A stretch of 64,000 bases of DNA, taken from NCBI GenBank assembly GCA_947095585.1, contig OX352763.1, positions 45,620,010 through 45,684,009 of the forward strand, in the 5' to 3' direction. A program made the position numbers and the translations under genes. This DNA comes from Nephrocerus scutellatus. Lineage: Eukaryota > Arthropoda > Insecta > Diptera > Pipunculidae. Below are positions 20,501 through 31,221 of the stretch, one piece after another (the first letter of the stretch is position 1; each line of letters opens with the position of its first letter). A model generated the notes under the pieces. It ran no database searches, was not told the origin of the DNA, and saw only the letters and a list, made by a program, of their open reading frames with translations.

Positions 20501-22445
20501 CAGTAAAACCTGTCAAATTGGACCACCCTTGGGAGCCAATATTGTAATTAATGTACTACATAATGTACATATTTACATACATATGTACATACATACATAA
20601 TATACATACGTATGTTAATTTGTCTGTTGAGAAAAAAATCGGTAATTTTTTTTTTTTGAGCCACAGCATTAACCCTTAACGGTGCCAACAATTTTTGAGA
20701 ACAGCTGTTTAAAGACGTACATACTTCATCCAACCCATTTTCACACGAGAAGTCTTTTAACAAGTCCAAATGCGAAAATGCGTCTTTGAATGTGAGAGAT
20801 CGTGAGAGTCCAGGAACTGTCTCAATTTCTTCACCCGAAGAAGATTCTTCTACTTCAGCTTCAGAAGTTGCTGGCTGAATAGAGTTAAAAAAATCATTTT
20901 CCCAATTATCCGACCAGCCCTGGGATGTTACAACTTTGTTGTAACAGAGTAGAGTAGAGTAGAGACAGAGTAGGTTGAAGTGTTACCTCCTAAGCAATTG
21001 TATTGATCTCCTCTTCAAAAATCAAACAAAATCAAATGCTGCATAAGATGTTTTCTTTAATGCGATTTTAGGCTTTAGATGATGCCTTTATCGAGTGAGT
21101 GTAAATGCGATGTTGTGTTTGCAGGAAAGAACTTTACATCGACGTTTTTTAATTCACTTAAAACATGAGAAGGAGCGTTGTCTGCAAAAACAAGAACCTT
21201 TCGGTTTTGTTTCATCATTTTTTTGTCATAAGAGGTAAGCTACTCTCGAAACAAAACAGAGTTCATCCAAGTCTTTTTATTGCTTCTCCAAAAAGCTCGG
21301 GGCTTAGCGGCTGTTGGTAGCAAAACAAGTAAGCTAACGAAATTTTTTTTTATAAAAAGCTATCTTACCGATGACCATCACTGGCTCTTTTTCTCCCACC
21401 GCACTGCAAATTAAAGCTACTGTCAGTCTTTCCTTCGAAAGTTTACCCCCGCTTTGTAGGTGTTGCTTTAAAAAACAACGCAGTTTCATCCAAGTTGAAA
21501 ATGTTTTTAGGGTAATAACCATCACAGATAGCTTTTAAAATTTTTTTGAAATCCTGACATGTAGCAGTATCAACATCAGCGTCTTCCCCGCACAGAATTT
21601 TAAAAACAATGTTGTGTCGCACTTTGAAGGATTCAAGCCATCCATTAGAAGCATTGAAATGATCAATCTTAAGATTTTTTCCTATTGAAAGAGCCTTAGC
21701 TTACAGAATCGTACCCGATATTGGCACATTCTTTTCTCTAGCTAAGCTGAACCACTTGAATGTCAAAACATCTATTTAGGCAAAAGATAAACAAGATTTT
21801 ATGCGTTTTCGTTTTAAAACAGCAAACATTTCAAACGCCAATTTAATTTCCTCTTTGGTACTTAAAATTCTTTAGATCTGACTTTTGCTACAACCAAATT
21901 TCTGTGCAAGACCTCTTTGATACAAATGTTCCTCTTCGTAACACTTTAAAATTTGAAATTTGTTTTCAATGTCAAGTTCGCGGTAGTTACGCTTATTCAT
22001 TTTTTCTTTTTAAAATTCTGATCACTCAAATAAAAACTGAAAATTATACCGACGCGACGCGTTCGTCTTATGCAAATTGATTCAACTGACTCCTAAAATC
22101 TTTTGACATCAAACAACTTAAAAAAGGGGAACCACCAATTAATGAAAACGCAAACGACGAACGAAATGCTGAGTTTGACATAACATGGGGATCCCCTAAT
22201 AGAAACGTTAAGGAACGGAAAAAAAATGAAATGTAGGTACATATACATATCTCTTTCTACACATGGTCCTTTTTGTCAGGTAAATACATTAGGCGACGCA
22301 TAGCATAGAAGTGGTCCATGGTCCGCTTAGCAGGTGTCCCGATTATAGAGGGAAAATTGTATGGAAAATAGCAGGGAAAGCATAAGGTGTGGTCCGATAC
22401 GGAGGTGGTCCGATTATAGAGTGTCCCGATTGGCAGGTTTTACTG
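20501..22445 (-). mobile_element. Tigger/pogo-type mariner-superfamily element with TA duplications
   Basis: The ends CAGTAAAACCTG and, in reverse, CAGTAAAACCTGCC are flanked by TA on both sides (20499-20500 and 22446-22447). Partly matching subterminal TGGTCCGATTATAGAG repeats lie on the right. The 1945-bp unit contains a degraded transposase on the minus strand and disrupts an F-family repeat region. Confidence 0.9.
20548..22000 (-). pseudogene. Tigger-like transposase (DDE), degenerate
   Basis: The probable start is the ATG at 22000, followed by NYRELDIENKFQILKCYEEE and QRGLAQKFGCSKSQI, a psq-type helix-turn-helix. The DDE part reads FNLDETALFFKATP (first catalytic Asp), then KLSKERLTVALICSAVGEKE and MVIGK at 21334-21525. 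A frame-shifted KVLVFADNAPSHVL (second Asp) lies near 21190. The C-terminal tail reads QKKKITDFF near 20620, typical of jerky/Tigger proteins. There are several stops and shifts. It ends in an ACATACATATGT microsatellite near 20570. Confidence 0.85.
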
Positions 22446-22533
22446 TAAATTAATAATATAGCGATGAAATTAATAATATATTATTTGTAATGAGTATAAA
22501 TTGATCCACATTCCATGATAATTGGGACACGCC

Positions 22534-22611
22534 AAAACCTTCTCTATAGAAAGCACTACTCTACGCATACTAAGTAAACCCATCCCAAACCCATCTGTGT
22601 TTGTGGGATGT
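22534..22611 (-). mobile_element. Half copy of the 268-bp MITE (family D)
   Basis: It matches the reverse complement of the right half of the neighbouring full copy: CAAAACCTTCTCTATAGAAA, then CTACGCATACTAA and GTCTGTGTTTGTGGGATGTG-type sequence. It ends just before the next copy's target site. Confidence 0.7.
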
Positions 22612-22619
22612 GAATACAG

Positions 22620-22887
22620 CAAAACCTTCTCTATAGAAAGCACGACTGTTCCGATCGTACACAGATCCATGCTTAGTTTTATCCAAAACGTAATTGTTTA
22701 GTAATCAACTAAAGAGCAAAATCCGTATAAAATTTTTCTGTTTCCCACTACCACATCTTACGTTTCTCGCTCTTTGCGACTACTTATTTTTTGTACACTG
22801 TATTCACATTCCAAAACACAGACGCGTTATGGATTGGTTTACAGCATTAGTATGCATTGAGTTGGGCTTTCTATAGAGAAGGTTTTG
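22620..22887. mobile_element. 268-bp hAT-type MITE (family D)
   Basis: The ends CAAAACCTTCTCTATAGAAA and, in reverse, the same 20 bases form inverted repeats of about 28 bp. The flanks GAATACAG (22612-22619) and GAATACAA (22888-22895) are a 7-of-8 target duplication. There is no coding frame. It has the same length as the copy at 25637-25904. Confidence 0.88.
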
Positions 22888-22965
22888 GAATACAAGATGG
22901 CGGTTTTTGCGGGCTTTCAGAAAAGGGGTGACTCAAAGCCCTAACCCCTTAATCGCTATACCGTA

Positions 22966-23880
22966 GTTTATCCCAAGTAAATAAATAAATATAAAAATTG
23001 ATTTTTTATTTTGAATTCATACTCCAGATATAACTTTTAATGAGTAAAACCAACTTTATTCAAGATAACATCAAAAATGCGATCTTTAATGGAGTTGTAC
23101 AATGAGGCAATATAATCGAGGGATATCATATTTGAGGCAAGTTTACGGCATCGATCGGCCTTCCTTGTCATCGTATTGTTGCCTAAACTACGGTATACGC
23201 CCCCTATAGGTAGGAGGGCATTCAAAGTTTTGAGTTTTCAAATTTTTCAGAAAAATTTATTTTTCTAATTTTTGAAGGACGTTTGGAAAGTGGGACCAAT
23301 CGAACCATACTAGCCAGTAGTAGAACAGAACCAAAAAACTGACTTTCACATAAAAGTTCAATCGGTTCAATTGCGGGCTAAACAACGGTACGTCCGGCAT
23401 TCGATTTGGCCTTCTTGACACCCCTCACCGTAAAGCCCTAATTGAGCAGATTGCGAAGATTTGTTTGGAGGAGACGCCCCCTTGGGGTAGGTGGGGCATC
23501 CAAAGTTTTGAGTTTTTTTTAGAAAAATGCATTTTTCTAAGTATTTATAAGGAGGTGTGGGGGTTAATTGGTATCATACGAGAGGTAATAAAAATACCTT
23601 CCATTTAAAAAAAAATGGGGCCAATAGAACCCCCCTCGACGGAGAGAGCAAAAAACAGACTTTTTCATAAAAGTGTAAAAAGGGGTGTGCTTAAAAGTGG
23701 GTGGGACAAAATATTGGTATCAAATGAAAGGTGATAATTAGGTCTACATAGCCATGCTATTCTTTAGGGCGTGGCTCAATTCTAGCGGAATCGCGATCAG
23801 TTTATATTGCGTTACCCCATACCATATGCTGGCCGATACCATATTATGCTTACCGGTGACGCACTGTAAAATGCTCTGCG
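22966..23880. repeat. F-family repeat copies
   Basis: Two units contain CATTCAAAGTTTTGAGTTTT and GCATCCAAAGTTTTGAG, GACGCCCCCTTGGGGTAGG, AAAAATACCTTCCATTTAAA and TTAGGGCGTGGCTCAATTCT. They are the same family as 18930-19656. A decayed AAGCCCTAATTGAGCAGA block lies between the units. Confidence 0.75.
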
Positions 23881-24139
23881 CTCAATTCATTTATGTTTAG
23901 ATAGGAGTTTTTCCTTTTAAAAAACGATGGCGATTTTCACACCCCCCCCTCAAAAATACCGTTGCCGAGCATACCGTTGAAACGCCCACCCGTTTTTGTA
24001 TGGGAATTACTCAATCATATGAAATTATATGAAATTGTAATAAGCCTAAATAGAAATTGATTCAGCTTCCGCTAAAATTGAGCAAGGCCCATAAAAATAG
24101 CACAGCTGTTGGGCAAAAATACCGTTAAAATCTATACCG

Positions 24140-24720
24140 TAGAAACGCCGTATTGTTTTTCACATTCGTACACTTTTCGTATGAACCAGCTTAAGACATT
24201 TTCTTTAATGTTAATTTTTGGCGAATATTGTGACCACGGCTCAACATTTTCACTGGCAGCAAACGAATTAACATTGCGAGCGGTGTGTATGGGAGCGTTG
24301 TCGTATTGAAAAAGCTGATTCCAACATGATCCAACATATCTGCTATGATGGCGGTTTAAAAAGAGCTTCTCTTTTCTTAGATAGTGAAAATATGAGTTAT
24401 TGCCATCCGGTCCATCAAAATTGATATTTTTTTCGTCAGAAAAAACTACTTTTTTGAAGTTATTTGAACTTGTTGAACATCGCAGGTCATATGGTCCTTC
24501 GCGAATTGTAAGCGTTGAATCTCGCGAAGCATTTAAGTCGTAGTTTTTTCTTCAGATTTAGTCAATGAGGTGTTTGGCACTACAAATCTCACGACGAACG
24601 GTAGATTTATTTCCAGTAACACGAGCTGCTTCTGAGTACGGATTTTGGCCGCAAATGTGCAAAACTCGCCTGAATGTGAGATGTCAGTTCGTATACGTAT
24701 GAGGTGTATAGCATACAATT
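24140..24720 (-). pseudogene. Tc1-like transposase relic
   Basis: On the minus strand: VTGNKSTVRREI (helix-turn-helix end), STLTIREGPYDLRCSTS, FSDEKNINFDGPDGNNSYF (first catalytic Asp, with the DGPDG signature), then YDNAPIHTARNVNSF (second Asp) and YSPKINIKENVLSWFIRKVY. The last is the third catalytic position with the N-I-x-E-N context. About 60 residues between SYFHYLRKE and LFQYDNAP are missing. Several shifts and stops are present. Confidence 0.85.
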
Positions 24721-24840
24721 TTAAAGTTGTGTGATGTTTGTTCTTTATTTGGCTTAGTGTAGTTTAACGGAAGATTCTAGTATAAGATTCTAGTACAAAT
24801 TCTGAATCGGTTCGATTTTGTCTAATGCAGACGACAACTC

Positions 24841-25316
24841 TGCGACTGTTCCGCTCAAATGTTGAATCTGTGCTGTTGTATGGGTGCAGCACTTGGAAGG
24901 TGACCGCTACTATCACAAAAAGATTACAAACATTTGTAAATAGGTGCCTACGGAACATCTTAAGGGTTTTCTGGCCTAACCGTATCTCTAACGAACATCT
25001 TTACCAGAGAACGGGTCAGGAACCAATAAGCACAACCATCCAACGACGGAAGTGGCAGTGGATTGGTCATACACTCCGAAAAGGCGACATTTCCATAGCA
25101 AACTACGCAATGCAATGGAACCCGTTATCTCCGGATGGTAGAAGAACGGGTCGTCCGAGAAATACATGGCGCAGAACAGTTGAGGAGGAGGCACGGCAAT
25201 TGGGGAAGAGTTGGAGAGAGCTGAAGCTCATTGCCAGGAACCGCACGCGATGGCGCGTAGGCGTGGTAGAGGCCCTAGGACCCATAAGGGGATACAGGAC
25301 ATAAAGAAAAGAAGAA
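24841..25316 (+). mobile_element. 5'-truncated LINE, RT C-terminus, with 11-bp duplication
   Basis: It encodes a conserved LINE tail: LFRSNVESVLLYGCSTWKV, then RRKWQWIGHTLRKGDISIAN, GRRTGRPRNTWRRTVEEEA and LIARNRTRWRVGVVEALGP. It ends with an AAGAAAAGAAGAA tail. GACGACAACTC stands on both sides (24830-24840 and 25317-25327), as left by target-primed insertion. The open frame to 25304 uses an ATG in flanking DNA. It is dead on arrival by truncation, but hardly decayed. Confidence 0.88.
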
Positions 25317-25389
25317 GACGACAACTCACGTACTCAAAACTAGGTGAGATGTGAAAAAGTCTCACCAAAGTGTTACTCATTGTTTCCAC

Positions 25390-25636
25390 CTCAAATAACA
25401 ATAATGCTACAATAAAACAATTTGCTTCTTGCATGTACACTTATACGGGCTTCAAATAATGCTACAATAAATGTGAGCCGAATTGAAGGAAAAATGTTTT
25501 AGGATTATTTTAAGCGGTTTTCAAGGTTAACACAGATCAAAATGGCGAAATTGAATTTGAAGAGAAGGGTCGCACTGCAAACACCGAGACGGATGCAAAG
25601 AAAATTTAGAACACATGTATTAGTGGGCGTTATAAT
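25390..25636 (+). repeat. G-family dispersed repeat
   Basis: It contains AATAATGCTACAATAAA, ACTTATACGGGCTTC, GTGAGCCGAATTGAAGG, TTTCAAGGTTAACACAGATC and GGGTCGCACTGCAAACACCG. Copies occur at 58530-58720, 62530-62620 and 63410-63600. It is interrupted here by the MITE at 25637. Confidence 0.75.
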
Positions 25637-25904
25637 CAAAACCTTCTCTATAAAAAGCCCAACTGTTTTGATCGTACACAGACACATGCTTAGATTTATC
25701 CCAAGCGTATTTGTATTAGTAATCAACAAAAGAGGAAAATCCATATAAAAATTTTCTGTTTCCCACTACCCCATCTTACGTTTCTCGCTCTTTGCGCCTA
25801 CTTATTTTTTGTACACTGTATTCACATTCCAAAAACACACGACGCGTTTGGGATTGGTTTACAGCATTAGTATGCGATGAATTGGCCTTTCTATAGAGGT
25901 TTTG
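25637..25904. mobile_element. 268-bp hAT-type MITE (family D), perfect 8-bp duplication
   Basis: GTTATAAT stands on both sides (25629-25636 and 25905-25912). The flanking G-family repeat exists without the insertion at about 58615 (GGGCGTTAAAATTTGTAGCT), which gives an empty site. The ends are CAAAACCTTCTCTATAAAAA on the left and CTATAGAGGTTTTG on the right. Short open frames within it are incidental. Confidence 0.92.
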
Positions 25905-25924
25905 GTTATAATTGTTAGCTGTGA

Positions 25925-26040
25925 TCAAAACCTTCTCCTTAGAAAGCCCAACTGTACGCATACTAATGCAGTGAAACTATCTCAAAAGCGTCTGTGTTTG
26001 TGGGATGTGATGGGAGTGTACAAAAAATAAGATTTAAGCT
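25925..26040 (-). mobile_element. Half copy of MITE family D
   Basis: CAAAACCTTCTCCTTAGAAA, TACGCATACTAATGCAGTGA and GTGTTTGTGGGATGTGATGG match the reverse of the right half of the full copies. It ends near GTGTACAAAAAATAAG. Confidence 0.7.
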
Positions 26041-26170
26041 GTCGAAACAGCTGAATTGGAGGCTATAATCCAGACAAATAGAACGCAAAACGCACATTCT
26101 GCTTGAAAAAAATATAATTTATGAATGCACGTGCACGCACACAATTTATTTCGAAAAATTTTTGTATATA

Positions 26171-26815
26171 TTATTTTCTTTTCCAAGCTTTATACCATTT
26201 TCGAACAATGTTTATACTTTTTTCGGCATCTTGCATAGTTTCGCCTTTCAACTCGAACACTACATCCGGATTATAAGAATCCCGAGCTTCCTCCAGTATA
26301 ACCTCAAAAATCTCGCACTCAATATTAGAGCGAAGTTTCTTTTCATTATATCCACGAACTTTGAGACGGTCAAATAAAATGCTATTCTGGCATCTTACTA
26401 CGAAAACAGCATGAAACCACCGCTCAGGAAAGAAATCACAACCGTGGTATTCTACAATGTTACCGCCTTCTAGTATAATTGGTTCCAAATAGTCCATTAA
26501 CTGAATAAAACGAATATAACAGCAAACATATAGTTATAGTAAACACTTCTCACCCTATCATCGTCTAATATTGGGCAAGCATACTCCTCATCATATTCCG
26601 TGATGAAATTTTTTTCCTTAGCTATTTTCGAAACATCGAGCCAATTTAGTTTAAGTCTTTCAGACAACCTTTCAGAAATAAAGGATTTTCCAACGCCTGG
26701 AGTTCCTGATTATTGAAAATCATTACTTTTATTCACACAATTGTTTAGGAGTTTGAAGTTTACCAGTAATTAATATATTAGGTTTCGCATCAATTTTTAT
26801 AACCAAAGATGACAT
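26171..26815 (-). CDS. Ak6: Adenylate kinase isoenzyme 6 homologue
   Basis: It has three coding exons on the minus strand: 26764-26815, 26554-26705 and 26171-26500. The introns are 58 and 53 bp with GT/AG ends (GTAAAC...AATCAG and GTGAGA...TTCAG). The joined frame has 177 residues, close to the roughly 170-175 typical of the family. Residues 16-25 form the P-loop ITGTPGVGKS. LDVSKIAKE and EYACPILDDDRLMDYLEP follow in the NMP-binding part, then YHGCDFFPERWF, and VRGYNEKKLRSNIECEIFEV is the lid region. It ends WYKAWKRK. The family transfers phosphate between ATP and AMP or other nucleotides in the nucleus and also acts in 40S ribosome maturation. No stop or shift breaks it, and it appears functional although it sits between transposon fragments. 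Confidence 0.93.
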
Positions 26816-26992
26816 TTGTGATATGAAAAAAATTCAATTCAAGTAATTTTTACACTTTGATTTAACTAAACGAAGATTAAAATCGTTTACAAAAACTTTC
26901 TCTGCCTTTCCTACTGTCACTGATGACTGATCGAGTATGCATTTTTTTCGTTAGTTTATTACGCGGTGTTTTCATTTCATACTTTTTACAAT

Positions 26993-27122
26993 AGCCGTAT
27001 TTTATTGCCGAGGAACAACAACAATTGCACTGTCGAATTCCTTCTTTTGAATTGTGAAAACCTGCTGTTTGGCTGGTTTTGACATTCGAATTCCGAGCTC
27101 GCTCGGCAATTAAATGCAGCTA
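26993..27122. mobile_element. MITE family C copy
   Basis: GCCGTATTTTATTGCCGAGG at the left and CTCGGCAATTAAATGCAGC at the right, with TA on each side. The core is AATTGCACTGTCGAATTCC and AAAACCTGCTGTTTGGCTGG. It belongs to the same subfamily as 33541-33672. It lies about 180 bp upstream of the Ak6 start codon. Confidence 0.8.
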
Positions 27123-28318
27123 ATTTCTACCTTTTGAAGATTGGTGCAATTCGAATCCTCCCTTATTCCTGCTTATAAATTGTAAAGTGAACAAACAAGC
27201 AATTTGAGTTCTATTCTCAACAACATCATACATCATTTTGCTTGTTTATTGTATTTTATGTTTATTGATTGACATTTTCGCATAAGCTGAATATAAAATC
27301 TATCTTACTAATCTATTTTATTTTTATTCAAAAACAGCCGTTGATAAATGAGATAGCAATCGTTTTTTGAAAAAGATTTCCCGATTTCCAAAACTAATGG
27401 AAGATGGCTGTGATCTGAAAAGAGTTAAAATTACTACTTATAACACTCTATCATGCTAAACAGCAAGTTTTCAGACAATTTACAATACCATATCCGAATA
27501 TAAAAACTGAAAAATAAATAAAACAATAAAAAGAATTCTTAAAAACTAAAAATACGAGTTACGTCTGTGTCAGTATCTTTTATAAATATGTAAAAAGACT
27601 TAATTGACTTAATTTCATTTTAAATGTTACAAAAAAATGTTTCTAAGTCTATTTTGGCCTAAGGCTAAGAAAAGATTATAAACACTGAAATATAAATAAA
27701 ACAAATAAAAATAAAGAAAATAATTCTTGATTCAAATAAATTAAAGCAACGGGGAAACTAAGAATTTGATTATAAATAATGGATTAGAGCTAACTTCTTA
27801 AGTGAAAGTCAAAATCTTTCCAAAAAGTCAAAATCTTTCGTACAAAAACGACATGCTTTTTTTTGTAAAAATCCCATTACATCATTTCTTACGTTCAACA
27901 TCAAAATATTTTGATATACATCAAGAATTGTAAGGTTCGATTTTTTCAGGCATTCCGTTCCTTTTTATGCCCTCTTTACTAAACAACAAAAAATATCAAT
28001 TTGATTACGTGTTCCTTTGGGCAATCGAAATAAATTAAAGCAACGGGGAACAAAAAATATCAATTTGATTACGTGTTCCTTTGTGCAACCAAAAATTTGA
28101 TTGCTTTTTTTTAAATTCAAAAGAACACAAAAGTTTACATATATTTTTCTGATGATGGGGAAAAATATTAACGAAGTCGTGTCATTTATAAATGACGTGC
28201 CTACAGTCATTACACTATTCACTCGTCTGACAAGTCTCGTAGACATTAAAACCAGAAGAGACGGCTTCAGTAAGAGATTTAAAAAAAATATTTAGATTTG
28301 AGTTAAGCTTAATATATA
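27123..28318. other. AT-rich intergenic stretch with a 62-bp duplication
   Basis: No gene is recognised. ACAAAAAATATCAATTTGAT then TACGTGTTCCTTTG occurs at about 27983 and again at about 28045, and AAATTAAAGCAACGGGGAA occurs near 27740 and 28030. These are small local duplications. Confidence 0.6.
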
Positions 28319-29192
28319 CAGGGTGTACCAGAATTCGTGGCACAAACGAAGCAGGGTGATAGCGGAGGTCATTTTCAACCAAAATAGCCAAATCAAGTTT
28401 TATCGAACTGTTGATGGTTAAAATGTTATTCTATTTTTAGTAATTTTGGGTAAAATTGCATACGCCGCCACTAAAAAATGAATTTAAAAAAAAATCAACA
28501 ATTCTTTTGTTTATGTTTATTTTTTAATACGATCTGGAAGAGTGTGCGTTTCCAATAGTCATTTTTAAGAATTTAAAAAAAATTACATTTTTTTGACCTT
28601 AAAGATTTAGTTTTCTATCAAAATAGACCAACAGTGATATTGTTCCTAGAAGCGTTCAAGGGTTACGGGGTGTAAAATGATGTAAGGTCAAAAGTACGTA
28701 TCTCTGTTTTCAAACTCTACGTACACAACAAAACAATTGAAAAAACCCAATCTGTTTTGAATATTCCTATGTGTGATACCATTTAAAAATCTGCATTACT
28801 GTCGCTAGTTTTTCTGATAGTCGGTCAACTTTCTGTCGTACATTGTTTTTCGGCCAGAGCTACTTAAAAATCAATCAAAAAATTTTGGGAAACAAAAAGA
28901 CATCACAAATCTATTGTTTTAATTTGACAGAAGATAATAAAGTTTTTAAAAATGACTTTATTAGAAAGGCACACTCTTCCAGATCGTATTAAAAAATAAA
29001 CACACAAAAGAACTGTTGGTTTTTTTAAATTAATTTTTTAGTGGCGGTGTTTGCAATTTTACCTAAAAATACTAAAAATGGAATAACTTTTTAACCATCA
29101 ACAATTAGATAAAACTTCATTTGGGTATTTTGGTTGGAAATGACCTCCGCTCTTACCCTGCTTCGTTTGTGCCCAAATTCTGGTACACCCTG
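28319..29192. mobile_element. 874-bp element with terminal inverted repeats of about 250 bp
   Basis: It begins CAGGGTGTACCAGAATTCGT and ends ACGA...CTGGTACACCCTG. The similarity continues inward through GGCACAAACGAAGCAGGG, GTCATTTTCAACCAAAATA, TTTTTAGTGGCGG-type and ATACGATCTGGAAGAGTGTG, the last at about 28540 and in reverse at about 28970. TA flanks both ends. The centre of about 370 bp has no coding frame. CAGGGTG ends with TA targets fit a mariner-superfamily non-autonomous element, which is inference. Confidence 0.88.
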
Positions 29193-29868
29193 TATAATTA
29201 GTAAAAAAAAATTTACCTTTAGAAACTGAGTAAGTAAATACATTTTGAAGTTTCCTAAATATAAAAAATACCTCAGAACAGTATATTGTTATTAGTTTTT
29301 AAGAATCTGTTTGACATTTAAAGACTTCTCGCCTAATCAGGAGTAGGCGAGTTGTGTGTCGGGTTGGGAAAAGGACGAATCGATTCGCAAAAAAACACTA
29401 AGTCAAATAAAGACAACGCATCACACAACAATGCTGTAACTTGTCACTTTCCGATTCGCATTATGCGACCAAACTCGGCCCTGTAGGAGTAGGCCTAACT
29501 AATCACAAGCTCGGGACAAGTGCTGCTATACTTACTTCAATTAGTAATATACTACTATTTCATCTGCCGTACTACTATACTACCAAAAGCTAGTACTTTA
29601 TATATATTTTTATTGTGTACTTCAATATACTCCCAAGAAGAATATATAAATTGTTTATATATTAATATAAATATATATAAGGATTAATTTTATTATATAT
29701 AATATTATATCTTGTGTTTATTTACGTATATATATAAATGTATTCTATTAGTTTTGTCAATATAAATAATAATTGTTAAATTATTACACAATTAATTCCG
29801 TTAATCCGTTCCAAAAATGTTAACAGCAGGTTCTGCAGGATAGGAACTCACTTTTCACTTTCCTACTT
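29193..29868. other. AT-rich spacer
   Basis: No gene is seen. Runs of ATATATATA occur around 29600-29730. GAGTAGGCGAGTTGTGTGTCG and GACCAAACTCGGCCCTGTAG resemble short pieces of the foldback family that follows. Confidence 0.4.
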
Positions 29869-30365
29869 TTGCGACCAAAATCGGCCTTCTGGACTCGGAT
29901 TTTGCACAAAACGCGAGAAACGAGTTTTTATCATATTTATGCACAAAACGACATAACAAAAGGCGAAAAAAAGTTGCCAAGTTTTCTCTTCAGTAAAAAT
30001 ATAATAGATAATTCAATAACTTCATTAATATATTATGGCGATTACGGGATGATTTAATTCCTTTTGTTGTCTTTAAAAGATCCTTCTAAATATATAAACA
30101 TTCAATTAGTTAACTATTGAATTTATATATTTCTATTTAAAGGTTTTTAACCGACACATAATAATTAAAAATTTTCATGTCTCCTGTTTTCTGATCGGAT
30201 ATACATGTGTGCAAAGATTAAATAAAATCGGGCTTTAAAAAGTCGATTATAATTCGATTCTAGGATTTGGCTAGCAAACCAGCCACAATTTAAAAAACAA
30301 GATCTCTAGTACTAATCGTCTACCAAATTGGCACATTCTACGGTTATAAATCATGCCATTATAGC

Positions 30366-30495
30366 TGTATTTTATTTGCCGAGGAAAAAGGAATTACAGC
30401 AACAATTGCACTATCTTATTCCTTCTTTGGAATAAGAAAACCTGCTGTTTTGCTGGTTTTCAAATTCTAATTCATTATTCATCGACATAAAAAAA
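30366..30495. mobile_element. MITE family C copy in the left arm
   Basis: GCTGTATTTTATTTGCCGAG, then AACAATTGCACTATCTTATT and AACCTGCTGTTTTGCTGG, ending AAAAAATACGCC. The right arm has no insertion at the corresponding site (ATGCCATT). Confidence 0.82.
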
Positions 30496-30956
30496 TACGC
30501 CTTATGTAAATATAATTAATGGTGACGAAATCATAAAATCCAGTTTAGCATCATTTCTAGTTTTAATTACTCATTACTTCGTCTTATGCCACCATTATTA
30601 ATGTCATTATCAGAAAAGATTCAAATAATAATTATGGTGTAATAGCCTTAAAGCCAAAGAAAAACATTTCTCGCCATGTGCTATGCAAGGTAAAAAAAAA
30701 CGAGAGCGGGCATTAACTCGCGTAGTGCAAAAGCGCTTTTTCTCGCTTTTCGCCAAAAGTCGCTCAAAAAAGGCGACTCGCTGTGTGCAAAAGCACAGTC
30801 CAGGACTGACAGCCATTTACATGGTCATTAATATTTGAATCTATATATGATAATAACATAAATAATGATTGTATAATAAGCAACCGGATTATTTATAATT
30901 TATTAATGATCGTGTAATAATTAATTGAATGGTCATATAGTTTTAAGGATAAATAA

Positions 30957-31221
30957 TAATAATATTCGGCGCGACAGACCATTGCGGTTCAAGGGCTAGC
31001 TTCTCGCTACCATTTGTGTTGCGCATTTATATTTTTGGAAACAAATGGAAGGGACCTACAATTTAAGGCCGGCTCCAAACGGCGAATTGAGAGGCTTTCC
31101 GTGACAAGTTATAACTCTCGGAACGTTTGTTACCCATTTGCGATAGGTGGGACACCTTGTGTTACTGGGACTAGAATCACGAACCTCCTGCTCAGTAGCC
31201 ACACGCATTTCCACTGCGCCA
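30957..31221 (-). mobile_element. tRNA-derived SINE copy, reverse
   Basis: It is the reverse of the element at 10349-10650: ATATTCGGCGCGACAGACC is the 3' end, CAATTTAAGGCCGGCTCC the body, and the head ends with GGACTAGAATCACGAACC (decayed B box) and CTGCTCAGTAGCCAC. It lies in the spacer of the foldback. Confidence 0.8.

Larger units (their letters stand above)
18866..22965. other. Interval bounded by 20-bp perfect inverted repeats
   Basis: TACGGTATAGCGATTAAGGG at 18866-18885 is found in exact reverse complement at 22946-22965. Between them lie F-family repeats, a solo LTR and a Tigger element, both of which are younger insertions with their own target duplications. Without these two the interval would be about 1.5 kb. 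It may be an element with short inverted ends, or two F-family repeats in opposite orientation. Confidence 0.5.

Noticed and set aside
22470..22670. 66-codon minus-strand frame with a VVLSIEKVL repeat
   Set aside because: It consists of MITE terminal repeats read as codons.
26171..26497. Treating this frame as a complete 108-residue gene
   Set aside because: The frame lacks the P-loop. The acceptor just upstream and two further exons give the full adenylate kinase.
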